Shown here in pieces: positions 1-8,933 of a DNA stretch of 64,000 nt (position 1 is its first letter; the number at the start of each line of letters is the position of its first letter). The position numbers were made by a program, and so were the translations under genes. The notes below the pieces were generated by a model that saw only the letters and a list, made by a program, of their open reading frames with translations, was not told the DNA's origin and made no database searches. Source of the DNA: Citrobacter youngae ATCC 29220. GTDB lineage: Bacteria > Pseudomonadota > Gammaproteobacteria > Enterobacterales > Enterobacteriaceae. The stretch is from positions 374,049-438,048 of the forward strand of contig NZ_GG730301.1 in assembly GCF_000155975.1 (NCBI RefSeq), read 5' to 3'.

Positions 1-157
1 TGTTGACAGGGATAGCTACCAGCCTGGAGTACAGCGACTGTTCGAAGCTCATTCCAGAAAGGAATATTTCGATCAACATGTTCACGACAGAACAATAAAC
101 AACCATCGCGAACGTGTCTGCTACAGCATGACGCAAGCGTGACTGCGGAGAGAACAT
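1..157 (-). CDS. alaE: L-alanine exporter AlaE (3' end cut by window)
   Basis: The minus strand from the ATG at 157 reads [20 protein letters not shown] and continues in frame to the window edge (about 52 codons), matching my memory of E. coli AlaE (149 aa). AlaE is an inner-membrane protein that exports L-alanine. The N-terminal hydrophobic stretch around [15 protein letters not shown] would be the first membrane segment. The C-terminal two thirds lie outside the window. It is divergent from stpA, the same neighbour relationship as in E. coli, which supports the call. Confidence 0.93.
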   Translation of the reverse strand, partial: MFSPQSRLRHAVADTFAMVVYCSVVNMLIEIFLSGMSFEQSLYSRLVAIPVN

Positions 158-712
158 GTTAATGCTCCTTGTAAAAAGGGGAAAAAAGGTTTTCAATACC
201 TTTCCTGCTAGTGTTTTGTCTTGCTTGTTTTGCGTTTCAATAGGATATCTGGCTGGATAATAACTAGCAACTAGCTTAAAATTTTTATTTATTGCCTTTT
301 TGTCGATAAAATGCTCTGTATTGGTTTGTTTTTTACTCGTTTTGGTGTTTTCGTTGTTTTTTAAATTAAAATTATTTTATATCAATGGGTTATGAAAACT
401 TGTTTTTCTGAATTCTTTACGCTCCTTTTCTGAAAGTTGACTGATGTTCAGTATGTGTTCCCGTCGGCTCCGTGCGGTAAAGTGACTTGTTTATCCGACG
501 ATGCGCCGGAACGTTATACGACTATATTTACAGTAGCGGGTTCAGGAATATAAAATATTGGATGCAAGGTTTCAGGATAGCTATTTAAATAACGGAATTG
601 GCTATTTGTTTAATAATTTACGGGAAAATTAAACTGGAAAAATAATAACCACTTGCATACAATGTTTGGCGTAATACCATTTTATGTTTTACGTTAAAGA
701 GGTTTTGTTAAT
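158..712. promoter_or_regulatory. alaE-stpA divergent intergenic region
   Basis: This 555-base stretch has no convincing ORF. It is very AT-rich with long A and T runs, especially around 290-400 and 590-710, and must contain both the alaE and stpA promoters. AT-rich curved DNA of this sort is the usual target of H-NS and StpA themselves, so auto- and cross-repression of stpA is plausible (family knowledge). I could not pick one clearly superior -35/-10 pair. Confidence 0.5.
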
Positions 713-1114
713 ATGAGTTCAATGTTAAAAAACTTAAATAATATCCGCTCGCTGCGTGCAATGGCGCGTGAATTTTCCGTTGATGTGCTGGAAGATATGC
801 TTGAAAAATTCAGGGTAGTGACCAAAGAACGCCGCGATGAAGAAGAACAGCTACAGCGCCAACGTGCAGAACAGCAGGAAAAAATTAATAATTTGCTGGC
901 GCTGATGCAGGCTGATGGGATCGATCCGGAAGAGCTGCTGAGCATGACGCCAGCATCGTCGCGGGTAGTTAAAAAACGTCAACCGCGTCCGGCGAAATAT
1001 CGTTTTACCGATTTCAATGGTGAAACGAAAACATGGACCGGACAAGGCCGTACACCGAAGCCAATTGTCCAGGCGCTGGCTGCCGGTAAATCACTTGATG
1101 ACTTTTTGATCTGA
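713..1114 (+). CDS. stpA: H-NS-like nucleoid-associated protein StpA
   Basis: 133 aa, against 134 aa for E. coli StpA, and closely similar throughout. The N-terminal half (residues 1-65) is the charged helical oligomerisation region containing LRAMAREFSVDVLEDMLEKF. A short linker follows, then the C-terminal DNA-binding domain with the TWTGQGRTPKPI loop that inserts into the minor groove of AT-rich DNA. StpA silences horizontally acquired DNA together with H-NS and also has RNA chaperone activity (family knowledge). The basic linker KKRQPRPAKYRFTD is typical. It is divergent from alaE and followed by a stem-loop. StpA rather than H-NS is chosen because of the alaE neighbour and the sequence. 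Confidence 0.95.
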   Translation: MSSMLKNLNNIRSLRAMAREFSVDVLEDMLEKFRVVTKERRDEEEQLQRQRAEQQEKINNLLALMQADGIDPEELLSMTPASSRVVKKRQPRPAKYRFTDFNGETKTWTGQGRTPKPIVQALAAGKSLDDFLI

Positions 1115-1121
1115 TATTAAT

Positions 1122-1143
1122 GCGGTGAGGATGTCCTCACCGC
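1122..1143. terminator. stem-loop between stpA and the YodC-like gene
   Basis: A perfect 10-bp inverted repeat (GCGGTGAGGA / TCCTCACCGC) with a 2-base centre starts 7 bases after the stpA stop and ends 6 bases before the stop of the convergent YodC-like gene. It probably terminates both transcripts. The T-run on the plus side is weak. Confidence 0.65.
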
Positions 1144-1149
1144 CTGGTT

Positions 1150-1329
1150 TCAGCAAACGCCGAAATCGCCATCTTCAGAATATCGCGTCACGTCAGCGGC
1201 TTTCAGTGTGAATTTTTCACCGCTTTCATTGCTGGCCTGTACCGCCACAATTTGATCGTCATTGACTTCGACAACTTTCAGTTTAGGCCCGCCCATACGC
1301 GGCTGAACCAGATCGCCAGGTTTAAACAT
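1150..1329 (-). CDS. YodC-like small protein (DUF2158 family)
   Basis: A 59-codon gene with a strong Shine-Dalgarno (AAGGAG, 6 bases before the ATG). The protein begins MFKPGDLVQPRMGGPKLKVV and ends DGDFGVC. The pattern of an N-terminal GDLV stretch, then GGPK(L/M)xV and a final acidic segment matches small SH3-like YodC/DUF2158 proteins, whose function is unknown. It is convergent with stpA, sits upstream of ygaP, and shares the intervening stem-loop. I do not recall a gene here in E. coli K-12, so it may be a lineage-specific insertion. Family assignment is moderate and function is unassigned. Confidence 0.75.
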   Translation of the reverse strand: MFKPGDLVQPRMGGPKLKVVEVNDDQIVAVQASNESGEKFTLKAADVTRYSEDGDFGVC

Positions 1330-1409
1330 ATTGCGCTCCTTTATTTATCGCACAACTCACCATAAATCACGTCAACCGACGGGTACAGCGCTGTTTTAGC
1401 TATTACCGC

Positions 1410-1937
1410 TTAATGAGTACGGCGATTCCAGGGCATTTTGTCCAGCAATCGCGCCATGCCGCAAAAGCCGGTTACGCCAGCAAGTATCAGCCCGGCGCCG
1501 ACAAAACCGCTCAGCAGGAAGAAGGCGCCGTTGACGGCGTATCCGAGAATGACGCCGATTAAGGCAAGGCTGCCTGCGGCAATCTGCACCTGTCGCATCA
1601 GCGGCAACGGTTGTGAACTGTCTTTTGCTACCGGTAAACCAGCGGCTTTCCAGCCGTCAATGCCTCCCTCCAGCAGCCAAACCTGCGCAGGTGCGGCAAT
1701 GGCGCTAAGCTTTGTCGCCGCGTTTTGTGTCCGTTTGCCTGACTGGCAGTGAAAAATCACCCGTTCGGCGCGTAAATTTGCAGGCAACGGCCCTTGCTCA
1801 AGGGCGGGTAACGGCGCCAGATGCGCCTCCGGAATATGCTCGTGCAGATACTCGTCGGCATCGCGGATATCAATCAGTTTCGCGCCTTGCGCGAGCAGCG
1901 TTTGCGCCTCGCGCGGGGAAATCGTCCCAATGCTCAT
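1410..1937 (-). CDS. ygaP: membrane-anchored rhodanese YgaP
   Basis: 175 aa. Residues about 10-105 form a rhodanese domain with the active-site loop CQSGKRT, whose cysteine carries the persulfide sulfur. The C-terminal part (about residues 118-165) contains two hydrophobic helices ([20 protein letters not shown] and [14 protein letters not shown]) that anchor it in the inner membrane, as in E. coli YgaP. It acts as a thiosulfate sulfurtransferase (family knowledge). It lies 9 bases downstream of ygaV in the same direction and is almost certainly co-transcribed and repressed by YgaV. Confidence 0.94.
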   Translation of the reverse strand: MSIGTISPREAQTLLAQGAKLIDIRDADEYLHEHIPEAHLAPLPALEQGPLPANLRAERVIFHCQSGKRTQNAATKLSAIAAPAQVWLLEGGIDGWKAAGLPVAKDSSQPLPLMRQVQIAAGSLALIGVILGYAVNGAFFLLSGFVGAGLILAGVTGFCGMARLLDKMPWNRRTH

Positions 1938-1946
1938 GATGGCTCC

Positions 1947-2246
1947 TTATGGGCAATACAGCGTTTTTAATGTGGCGATCAGCGAATTCACCGCCGCATT
2001 TTTAATGGAATAAAGGATGCGCTGGGCATCGCGCTGGCTGTCTATCAGACCTTCTTCACGCATACGCGCCAGATGCTGGGACGTGGCGGAAGGGCTAAGC
2101 CCGGTCGCCCGCGCCAGCTCGCCCGCGCTGGTGCCGGGTGAACCGCAGAGCATGCACAAAATCAGCAACCGCTTCGGGTTACTCATCGCTTTAAGCAGGG
2201 CGGCCGCCTGTTCTGCGCTGGCCTGGAGTTGTTCAAGTTCCGTCAT
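1947..2246 (-). CDS. ygaV: ArsR-family sulfide-responsive repressor YgaV
   Basis: 99 aa, the same length as E. coli YgaV and nearly identical to it. It is a winged helix-turn-helix of the ArsR/SmtB family, with recognition region GLSPSATSQHLARMREEGLI. Cysteines in ILCMLCGSP and near the C-terminus (TLYCP) fit the reported role of YgaV as a thiol-based sulfide/tributyltin-responsive repressor that autoregulates ygaVP (literature knowledge). It is the first gene of the ygaVP unit and is divergent from yqaE across 184 bases, which must hold its operator. Confidence 0.94.
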   Translation of the reverse strand: MTELEQLQASAEQAAALLKAMSNPKRLLILCMLCGSPGTSAGELARATGLSPSATSQHLARMREEGLIDSQRDAQRILYSIKNAAVNSLIATLKTLYCP

Positions 2247-2430
2247 ATGTATTTAAGCATAATCTAAATTAAGTAAATTCTAAAATAAAAAGCCAACGTA
2301 CGCCAGCGTAAAGAGCGTAAAGGAGGGTAAAACAGCCGGGGAAGGCTGGCAGATTTGAGTAGAATGGCTACTCTTAGAGACAAAATCTCTTTTTAAACAA
2401 TGATTAACTTTTTGCTTGTAGGGAGTGTGT

Positions 2431-2589
2431 ATGGGTTTCTGGAGAATCGTTTTTACTATTATTCTGCCCCCGCTTGGCGTACTGCTGGGAAAAGGATTCG
2501 GCTGGGCGTTTATCCTTAATATCGTTCTGACGCTGCTGGGCTATATCCCTGGTCTGATCCACGCGTTCTGGGTGCAGACCAGAGATTAA
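2431..2589 (+). CDS. yqaE: PMP3/UPF0057 small membrane protein YqaE
   Basis: A 52-codon gene with ATG at 2431. It encodes MGFWRIVFTIILPPLGVLLG, then a second hydrophobic helix (FILNIVLTLLGYIPGLIHAF) and a short polar tail ending QTRD. Two membrane helices with the PPLGV(L/F)L signature are diagnostic of the PMP3/YqaE family, linked to membrane potential and stress. It is divergent from ygaV. Its stop overlaps the convergent stop of glaR by 3 bases, so the kbp gene that separates these two genes in E. coli is missing here. Confidence 0.92.
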   Translation: MGFWRIVFTIILPPLGVLLGKGFGWAFILNIVLTLLGYIPGLIHAFWVQTRD

Positions 2590-3278
2590 CTTTTTGCCAT
2601 CAGCAATTTGCCGGACATCGCCTGTTGAATAATTGGAATCGGCGTCAGCAGGTGCTGGCGCATTAATTCGCTGGCGCGTGCGGCATCGCGCGCCATAATT
2701 GCTTCGGTCAGCGTCTGATGCTGATCGTGTTTATCCTCCAGCATCTCAACCGACAGCACCGTTTTACGCAGCCAGATAAACCGGTAACGGGCCGCTAAAT
2801 CAAACAATCGCTCGCGCATTTGCAGCAGATATTGTGAACCGCAGCCGGCGACAATCGCCGTATGAAACGCCTGATGGCGCTGATCCCATTCATCAAGCAT
2901 CTGTTCGCTGGCGTCCACGGCTTCAAGCTTACCGAGCATATGCGCCCGAGCCAGAATTTCAGCTTCCCAGGCGTCGTCGCCGCGTTCGATAGCCAGCGCG
3001 ACCAGCATGGCTTCCATATTGGCGCGGGCATCGAAAATATCGAGCAATTCCTGCTCGGACATCGGCGCGACGCGATACCCTTTCTGATTGACCACCGTCA
3101 CCAGCCGCTCCGCTACCAGCTGTGAAAGCGCTTCGCGCAGCGGTCCCACGCCAAGCTCATAGCGCGAGGTCAGCAGGCTCATACGCAGTTTCTCATCAGG
3201 CTGATAAATTCCGCGGATGATGTCGTTCTTTAGCCAGCGGTATCCATCAATGGCCGTCGGTTGGGGAATGGCGGTCAT
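2586..3278 (-). CDS. glaR: GntR-family repressor of glutarate catabolism, GlaR (CsiR)
   Basis: 230 aa. An N-terminal winged helix (about residues 10-75, with GVGPLREALSQLVAERLVTV) is followed by an all-helical FCD ligand domain (about 85-215). It closely matches E. coli CsiR/GlaR with roughly 6 extra N-terminal residues. GlaR represses the glaH(csiD)-lhgO-gabDTP operon and is relieved by glutarate (literature knowledge). It is the last gene of the minus-strand operon, 45 bases after gabP. Confidence 0.93.
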   Translation of the reverse strand: MTAIPQPTAIDGYRWLKNDIIRGIYQPDEKLRMSLLTSRYELGVGPLREALSQLVAERLVTVVNQKGYRVAPMSEQELLDIFDARANMEAMLVALAIERGDDAWEAEILARAHMLGKLEAVDASEQMLDEWDQRHQAFHTAIVAGCGSQYLLQMRERLFDLAARYRFIWLRKTVLSVEMLEDKHDQHQTLTEAIMARDAARASELMRQHLLTPIPIIQQAMSGKLLMAKS

Positions 3279-3323
3279 GGTCTTACTCCTGAATGAATTT
3301 CCCGGCCTGCGCCGGGAACAGGT

Positions 3324-4724
3324 TTAATGCGTATTGTGCAATGGCGCTTTTTGCCACGATAGCAGTTTTTTCCAGCGTGACATAATCGGCACCGTGCAAA
3401 TAATTCCTATCGCTAACAAGCCGGTAGAGATCACCTCCAGCTGTTGCGCCGGGCGAAAGAGCATGACCACCAGCACAAAGATAATAAAGGCAATAACCAG
3501 CCAGGTCAGCCACGGGTAAAGCCACATTTTTAGTTTGATTTCACCGCCTCGCGCCAGCAGGATTTTGCGCATCCGCAGTTGGGAAATCGCAATCACCAGA
3601 TAAACCAGCAGGGCGATGGCGCCGGAGCTGTCGATCAGAAATTTAAAGACCTTAGCCGGGGCGTAATAGTTAACCACGACGGTGAGGAACGCCGCTCCCG
3701 TAGACAGCAACACCGCCACGTAAGGCGTTTTGCTGCGGTTTGTTTTCCCCATAAAGGCAGGGGCATCGCCACGACGGCTCAGGGAGTAGAGCATACGGGA
3801 TGAAGTATACAGCGCGGAGTTCAGACAGCTGGTCACCGACAGCAAAATGACGCAGTCCATGATCAGTTTCGCGTGCGGAATATGCAGTAACTCCAGCACC
3901 GAACGGTAAGAGCCCGCCTCTTTCAGTCCCGGCATGTTCCACGGGATTAGCGCGACGACCACGAAAATAGAGCACAGATAGAAGATGGAGATACGCCAGA
4001 TAACCGAGTTGGTGGCGCGAACGATGTGTTTATCCGGGGTGTCGGACTCGGCGGCGGCAATAGTGACAATCTCCGCCCCCATAAAGGAAAACATGGTGAT
4101 CAGCATTGCGCTAAGTACGGCGCCAAAACCGTTGGGCATAAAGCCGCCCTGATCCCACAGGCGCGAAACCCCGCTGACCTCAGCATAAGGATAGAAACCG
4201 CTAATCGCCACCGCGCCGAGGGTAATAAACGCCAGAATGGCAATCACTTTGCACAGCGCCAGCCAGAATTCGAATTCACCGTAATTTTTGACGCTCAGCA
4301 GATTACTGCCGGTTAATGCCAGCGTGATAACCAGAGAAAATAACCAGATGGGAATGCCAGGGACCCAGGAATGCAGAATGATGGCGGCAATGTTGGCCTC
4401 CAGTGGGATCACCAGCACCCAGAACCACCAGTACAGCCAGCCGATGGTATAACCTGCCCACGGGCCGATGGCCTTATCGGCGTAGGTGGAGAAGGAGCCG
4501 GTATCCGGAGTGGCGACGGCCATTTCGGCCAGCATACGCATAATCATCACCACCAACAGTCCGGCAAACAGATAAGCTAATAATACCGCGGGACCGGCTT
4601 CTGCAATCGCCACGCTTGAACCTACGAATAAACTCGCGCCGATAACCCCGGCAATAGACAGCATGGTGACATGGCGTGATTTCAGCCCGCCCCCTAAATC
4701 ATGTGATTGTGACACTTGCCCCAT
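3324..4724 (-). CDS. gabP: GABA permease GabP
   Basis: 466 aa, the same size as E. coli GabP. It is an amino acid-polyamine-organocation (APC) transporter with about 12 hydrophobic helices. The first contains GVIGASLFVGSS, the substrate-binding unwound helix 1, and the middle has the family stretch FSFMGAEIVTIAAAESDTP. It imports 4-aminobutyrate by proton symport across the inner membrane. It follows gabT by 140 bases, which include a REP element, so its expression may be partly uncoupled from gabDT. Confidence 0.95.
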   Translation of the reverse strand: MGQVSQSHDLGGGLKSRHVTMLSIAGVIGASLFVGSSVAIAEAGPAVLLAYLFAGLLVVMIMRMLAEMAVATPDTGSFSTYADKAIGPWAGYTIGWLYWWFWVLVIPLEANIAAIILHSWVPGIPIWLFSLVITLALTGSNLLSVKNYGEFEFWLALCKVIAILAFITLGAVAISGFYPYAEVSGVSRLWDQGGFMPNGFGAVLSAMLITMFSFMGAEIVTIAAAESDTPDKHIVRATNSVIWRISIFYLCSIFVVVALIPWNMPGLKEAGSYRSVLELLHIPHAKLIMDCVILLSVTSCLNSALYTSSRMLYSLSRRGDAPAFMGKTNRSKTPYVAVLLSTGAAFLTVVVNYYAPAKVFKFLIDSSGAIALLVYLVIAISQLRMRKILLARGGEIKLKMWLYPWLTWLVIAFIIFVLVVMLFRPAQQLEVISTGLLAIGIICTVPIMSRWKKLLSWQKAPLHNTH

Positions 4725-4813
4725 CTTTTAAACCTCTCGAAAGTATTTCACTTGGGAGAGCACCCCGGCATTCCCGCGCCGGGGCACGCGTATTATTGTT
4801 ATTGACCCTGTTT

Positions 4814-4846
4814 GCCGGATGGCGGCTCCGCCTTATCCGGCCTACG
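4814..4846. repeat. REP element between gabT and gabP
   Basis: GCCGGATGGCGGC followed by GCCTTATCCGGCCTAC is a classic enterobacterial repetitive extragenic palindrome. It lies in the gabT-gabP gap, where it could stabilise the upstream gabDT message or attenuate gabP. Confidence 0.88.
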
Positions 4847-4864
4847 GATTGCTTTTTTGTAGGG

Positions 4865-6148
4865 TTAGCCCCGCTTCGCTTCGGCAAAACACTGGGCGAT
4901 GATGTCCAGCCCCTGGCGGATTTGCGCGTCTTCAATGGTCAGCGGGACAAGGATGCGCAGCACGTTGTAGTAAGGTCCGCAGGAGAGCAGGATCAGACCT
5001 TTATCACGCGCACGCGCCACCACTTCCGCAGTCAGTTTGGCGTCTGGCTTCGTATGGTCGCCGTCTTCGAACAGCTCGATGGCGACCATCGCCCCCAGCC
5101 CACGCACGTCGCCAATTTCGCGATGCGTTTCGGCGATAGCCAGCAGGCCTTCGCGCAGGGTTTGCCCCAGGTCGTTAGCTTTTTGCAGCAGATTTTCCTG
5201 TTCGAAAATGTTCAGCACCGCCAGCGCGGCGGCGCAGGCAATCGGGTTTCCGGCATAGGTGCCGCCCAGACCGCCCGGCGGTATAGCGTCCATGACGTCG
5301 GCGCGACCGGTCACTCCCGCCAGCGGGAAGCCGCCAGCGATGGATTTGGCGAAGGTGGTGAGGTCAGGCGCCACGCCCATCTGCTCCATGGCGAACAGCG
5401 TACCGGTACGGCCCGCGCCGCTCTGTACTTCATCGGCAATCAGCATGATCCCGTGCTCGTCGCAAATGGCGCGCAGACGCTGCATAAAAGCAGGGGAGGC
5501 CGCGTAAAAACCGCCTTCGCCCTGAACCGGCTCAATCACTATGGCGGCAACGTCTTCCGGCGCGGCATCATTTTTGAAGATGCGGTGAATGCTGGCGATA
5601 GCATCGTCTTCGCTGATGCCATGCAGCGGGCAAGGATACAGCGCGCGATAGACGTGACCCGGCATCAGCCCCATTCCGGCAGAGTACGGGTTTACTTTTC
5701 CGGTCAGCGACAGGGTGTAGTGGGTGCGGCCATGATAAGCGCCGCTGAAGGCGATCGTGCCGGTTCGTTTGGTGGCGGCGCGGGCAATTTTTACCGCATT
5801 TTCCACCGCTTCAGAACCGGTGGTCACCAGCAGCGTTTTCTTGGCGAAATCGCCTGGCACCTTCTTGTTCATGATTTCGCACAGCTCCAGGTATGGCTCA
5901 TAGGCCAGCACCTGGAAGCAGGTATGCGACAGTTTTTTCAGCTGCGCTTCTACCGCAGAGACAACCTGCGGGTGCAGGTGACCGGTGTTCAGCACCGCGA
6001 TACCGCCAGCAAAATCGAGGAATTCACGGCCTTCAACGTCCCAGACGCGACAGTTTTCCGCACGCTCGGCAAAAATAGGATGGATCTGCCCTACGCCACG
6101 GGGAACGGCGTTGCTGCGACGTTGCATTAGTTCTTGGTTGGTGCTCAT
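4865..6148 (-). CDS. gabT: 4-aminobutyrate aminotransferase GabT
   Basis: 427 aa, matching E. coli GabT (426). It is a class III PLP-dependent transaminase. VTTGSEAVENAVKIARAAT is the cofactor phosphate loop, and IADEVQSGAGRTG holds the Asp that contacts the pyridine nitrogen. FAKSIAGGFPL contains the Schiff-base lysine near residue 268. It converts GABA plus 2-oxoglutarate to succinate semialdehyde plus glutamate in the cytoplasm, and can also use 5-aminovalerate from lysine degradation. It lies 25 bases downstream of gabD. Confidence 0.96.
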   Translation of the reverse strand: MSTNQELMQRRSNAVPRGVGQIHPIFAERAENCRVWDVEGREFLDFAGGIAVLNTGHLHPQVVSAVEAQLKKLSHTCFQVLAYEPYLELCEIMNKKVPGDFAKKTLLVTTGSEAVENAVKIARAATKRTGTIAFSGAYHGRTHYTLSLTGKVNPYSAGMGLMPGHVYRALYPCPLHGISEDDAIASIHRIFKNDAAPEDVAAIVIEPVQGEGGFYAASPAFMQRLRAICDEHGIMLIADEVQSGAGRTGTLFAMEQMGVAPDLTTFAKSIAGGFPLAGVTGRADVMDAIPPGGLGGTYAGNPIACAAALAVLNIFEQENLLQKANDLGQTLREGLLAIAETHREIGDVRGLGAMVAIELFEDGDHTKPDAKLTAEVVARARDKGLILLSCGPYYNVLRILVPLTIEDAQIRQGLDIIAQCFAEAKRG

Positions 6149-6173
6149 CAGGTGTTCTCCAGTATTTATTTTA

Positions 6174-7622
6174 TTAAAGGCCGATGCACATATATTTGAT
6201 TTCTAAGTAGTCTTCGATGCCGTATTTCGATCCTTCACGGCCAAGACCGGAGGCTTTGATCCCACCAAATGGGGCGACTTCGTTGGAGATAATGCCAGTG
6301 TTAATCCCGACGATGCCGTACTCCAGCGCTTCGCCAACGCGGAAGACGCGGCTCAAATCACGGGCGTAGAAATAGGCTGCCAGGCCAAACTCGGTGTCAT
6401 TGGCCTGCGTGATGACGTCGGCTTCGTCTTTAAAGCGAAACAGCGGCGCCAGCGGGCCGAACGTCTCTTCTTTGGCGACCTTCGCGTTGTCCGGCACATC
6501 GACCAGAATAGTGGGCTGGAAGAAGTTACCGCCCAGCGCATGAGGCTTACCGCCGGCGATAATGCGCGCGCCTTTATCCAGGGCATCGGCGATGTGTTCC
6601 TGCACTTTGGCGACCGCTTTTTCGTCGATCAGCGGTCCGGTGGTGACGTCAGGCTGCAGACCATCGCCGAGGCGCAGCTTGCTCACCGCCTGCTCGAGTT
6701 TTTCGGCAAACTGGTCATATACGCCGTCCTGCACGTACAGACGGTTGGCGCAGACGCAGGTTTGCCCAGCGTTACGGAACTTCGACGCCAGCGCGCCTTC
6801 CACGGCTTTGTCGAGATCGGCATCGTCAAAGACGATAAACGGCGCATTGCCGCCCAGCTCCAGCGATACCTTTTTGATGTCTTTGGCGCACTGCTGCATC
6901 AGCTGACGGCCAATTTCGGTGGAGCCGGTAAAGGAGAGCTTGCGCACCAGCGGGTTGCCGGTCAGTTCGTTGCCGACCTCGCTTGCTGAACCGGTCACCA
7001 CGCTGAATACGCCTGCCGGGATCCCGGCGCGATTAGCCAGTTCTGCCAGCGCCAGCGCGGAGTAGGGGGTCTGGCTGGCCGGTTTAAGCACCATGGTGCA
7101 ACCTGCCGCCAGCGCCGGACCGGCTTTGCGGGTGATCATCGCCGCCGGGAAGTTCCACGGCGTAATCGCGGCGGTAACGCCGATCGGCTGCTTGATGACG
7201 ATCAGGCGTTTATCGGCCTGATGGCCGGGGATCGTGTCGCCATAAATGCGTTTACCCTCTTCGGCAAACCACTCAATGAATGAGGCGGCATAGCTGATTT
7301 CGCCTTTGGCTTCCGCCAGCGGTTTCCCTTGTTCCAGAGTCATCAGGCGGGCGAGATCGTCCTGATGCTCAATCATCAGGTTGAACCAGCGGCGCAGAAT
7401 ATTGGCCCGCTCTTTGGCGGTCAGCGCGCGCCAGGCGGGCAGCGCGCGGTTCGCGGCGTTAATGGCCTCTCGGGTTTCATCCGCACCCATTTTCGGTACG
7501 CTACCCAATTGCTGACCGTTGGCGGGGTTGGTCACCGCGATGGTCTCGCCGCTGTTGGCGTCACGCCAGTTGCCGTCGATCAGTGCCTGCTGGCGAAATA
7601 AGGTTGGATCGTTAAGTTGCAT
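6174..7622 (-). CDS. gabD: succinate-semialdehyde/glutarate-semialdehyde dehydrogenase GabD
   Basis: 482 aa, identical in length to E. coli GabD. ALDH fold: NAD(P)-binding segment ITPWNFPAAMITRK, FTGSTEIGRQL, general base Glu in LELGGNAPF (near 255) and catalytic Cys in GQTCVCANR (near 289). It oxidises the semialdehyde made by GabT to succinate (or glutarate semialdehyde to glutarate, feeding GlaH), using NADP. It lies between lhgO and gabT with short gaps, consistent with one operon. Confidence 0.96.
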   Translation of the reverse strand: MQLNDPTLFRQQALIDGNWRDANSGETIAVTNPANGQQLGSVPKMGADETREAINAANRALPAWRALTAKERANILRRWFNLMIEHQDDLARLMTLEQGKPLAEAKGEISYAASFIEWFAEEGKRIYGDTIPGHQADKRLIVIKQPIGVTAAITPWNFPAAMITRKAGPALAAGCTMVLKPASQTPYSALALAELANRAGIPAGVFSVVTGSASEVGNELTGNPLVRKLSFTGSTEIGRQLMQQCAKDIKKVSLELGGNAPFIVFDDADLDKAVEGALASKFRNAGQTCVCANRLYVQDGVYDQFAEKLEQAVSKLRLGDGLQPDVTTGPLIDEKAVAKVQEHIADALDKGARIIAGGKPHALGGNFFQPTILVDVPDNAKVAKEETFGPLAPLFRFKDEADVITQANDTEFGLAAYFYARDLSRVFRVGEALEYGIVGINTGIISNEVAPFGGIKASGLGREGSKYGIEDYLEIKYMCIGL

Positions 7623-7645
7623 AATTGCTTCCTGTCTTCATCGTT

Positions 7646-8914
7646 TTAACGGGTGAATGCGGCGTGTAATGTCTCCACGCTACGTGCCGCACGCAGCGTG
7701 CGTCCGGGATTACTCTGGTTTTCCAGCAGCGCATGAACTTTGCCGACAATATGCGCGCCGATTGGGAGCGCCGACGTCGCCGCCGGAGAAGGGGCGTTAC
7801 AGGTATGAATTGAGCGTGGCGTGGTGACAAACAAGAAATCGTCAATCAGCTTGCCGTCTGGCGACACCGCCTGCGCCCGCACGCCCGCGGGCCACGGTTG
7901 CAGATCCTTGAGCGTCAGGCTTGGGCAGTACTTTTGCACCAGCCGCAAATAGCCGCTTTTGCACAGCGAATTTTTCATTTCGCCAAGCCCGGAGCGCAGG
8001 TTGTTTTGCAGCACGCGGCGGATGCCGGAAGAGCCGAAGATCTCCAGCATATCGCTGAGTGAGAAATCGCGTTTGCGGTAGCCTTCGCGTTTAAACGCCA
8101 GCACCGCGTTGGGGCCGACCGTGACGCTGCCGTCAATCATGCGGGTCAGATGCACGCCGAGAAATGGCATCGCCGGATCGGGGATCGGGTAGATCAGATG
8201 ATTGACTATCTGATTATGTTCTGGCGCCAGGCGGAAATATTCGCCACGGAACGGACAGATGATAAAACCGGGTTCGACGCCGAGCATTTTCACCAGCCGA
8301 TCGGCCATCAGCCCGGAACAGCTTATCAGCGTCGCACCCTCATATTCCTGGCCCTGACGGGTATGGACGATCACGCCCGCAGCATGCTCTTTCAGCGCGC
8401 TGACCTCGGCGTTATAAACAATCTCACCGCCTTTGGCCTGGAAAATCTTCGCCATCGCGGCGGTGACTTCGCGGTAGCTGACGATCCCGCTCGACGGAAC
8501 AAAAATGCCGCCCAGTCCGGTGATGTTGGGTTCGCGCTCGCGAAGCTCTTGCGCATTCAGCCACTCGCGCTCCAGGCCGTTAGCGGCGGTGCGATCCCAT
8601 AGCGCGCGCATACGCTCCATTTCCAGAGAGGAGGTGGCAACCAGCATTTTTCCGCAGACGTCGTAGCGGATGCCGTTTTGGTCGCAAAAGGCTTTGGTGG
8701 CGCGATTTCCGGCCAGGCAAAACTGCGCCTTCAGGCTGCCGGGCGTGTAGTAAACCCCGGCATGAATCACGCCGCTGTTGTGGCCCGTCTGGTGACAGGC
8801 CGGGCCGGACTCTTTTTCCAGCAGCGCGATCCTGGCGTCCGGATAGACATCAATCAGCTGCATGGCGGTCGACATGCCGATAATGCCGCCGCCAATAATC
8901 ACAAAATCATACAT
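7646..8914 (-). CDS. lhgO: L-2-hydroxyglutarate oxidase LhgO
   Basis: 422 aa from the ATG at 8914. That start gives MYDFVIIGGGIIGMSTAM as in E. coli LhgO and has a purine-rich RBS (AAGGA) before it. A longer reading to 8980 would overlap the end of glaH and is not favoured. The N-terminal GxGxxG binds FAD, and the rest is a DAO-type oxidoreductase. It oxidises L-2-hydroxyglutarate to 2-oxoglutarate at the membrane and passes electrons to quinones. It lies 19 bases after glaH, so the product of GlaH is used directly. Confidence 0.95.
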   Translation of the reverse strand: MYDFVIIGGGIIGMSTAMQLIDVYPDARIALLEKESGPACHQTGHNSGVIHAGVYYTPGSLKAQFCLAGNRATKAFCDQNGIRYDVCGKMLVATSSLEMERMRALWDRTAANGLEREWLNAQELREREPNITGLGGIFVPSSGIVSYREVTAAMAKIFQAKGGEIVYNAEVSALKEHAAGVIVHTRQGQEYEGATLISCSGLMADRLVKMLGVEPGFIICPFRGEYFRLAPEHNQIVNHLIYPIPDPAMPFLGVHLTRMIDGSVTVGPNAVLAFKREGYRKRDFSLSDMLEIFGSSGIRRVLQNNLRSGLGEMKNSLCKSGYLRLVQKYCPSLTLKDLQPWPAGVRAQAVSPDGKLIDDFLFVTTPRSIHTCNAPSPAATSALPIGAHIVGKVHALLENQSNPGRTLRAARSVETLHAAFTR

Positions 8915-8933
8915 CCGCTTTTTTCCTTCGCCC

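Noticed and set aside
4676-6130. 484-codon plus-strand ORF opposite gabT and gabP
   Set aside because: It is antisense to two near-identical homologues of known enzymes, has a composition typical of a GC-rich shadow frame, and has no recognisable domain.
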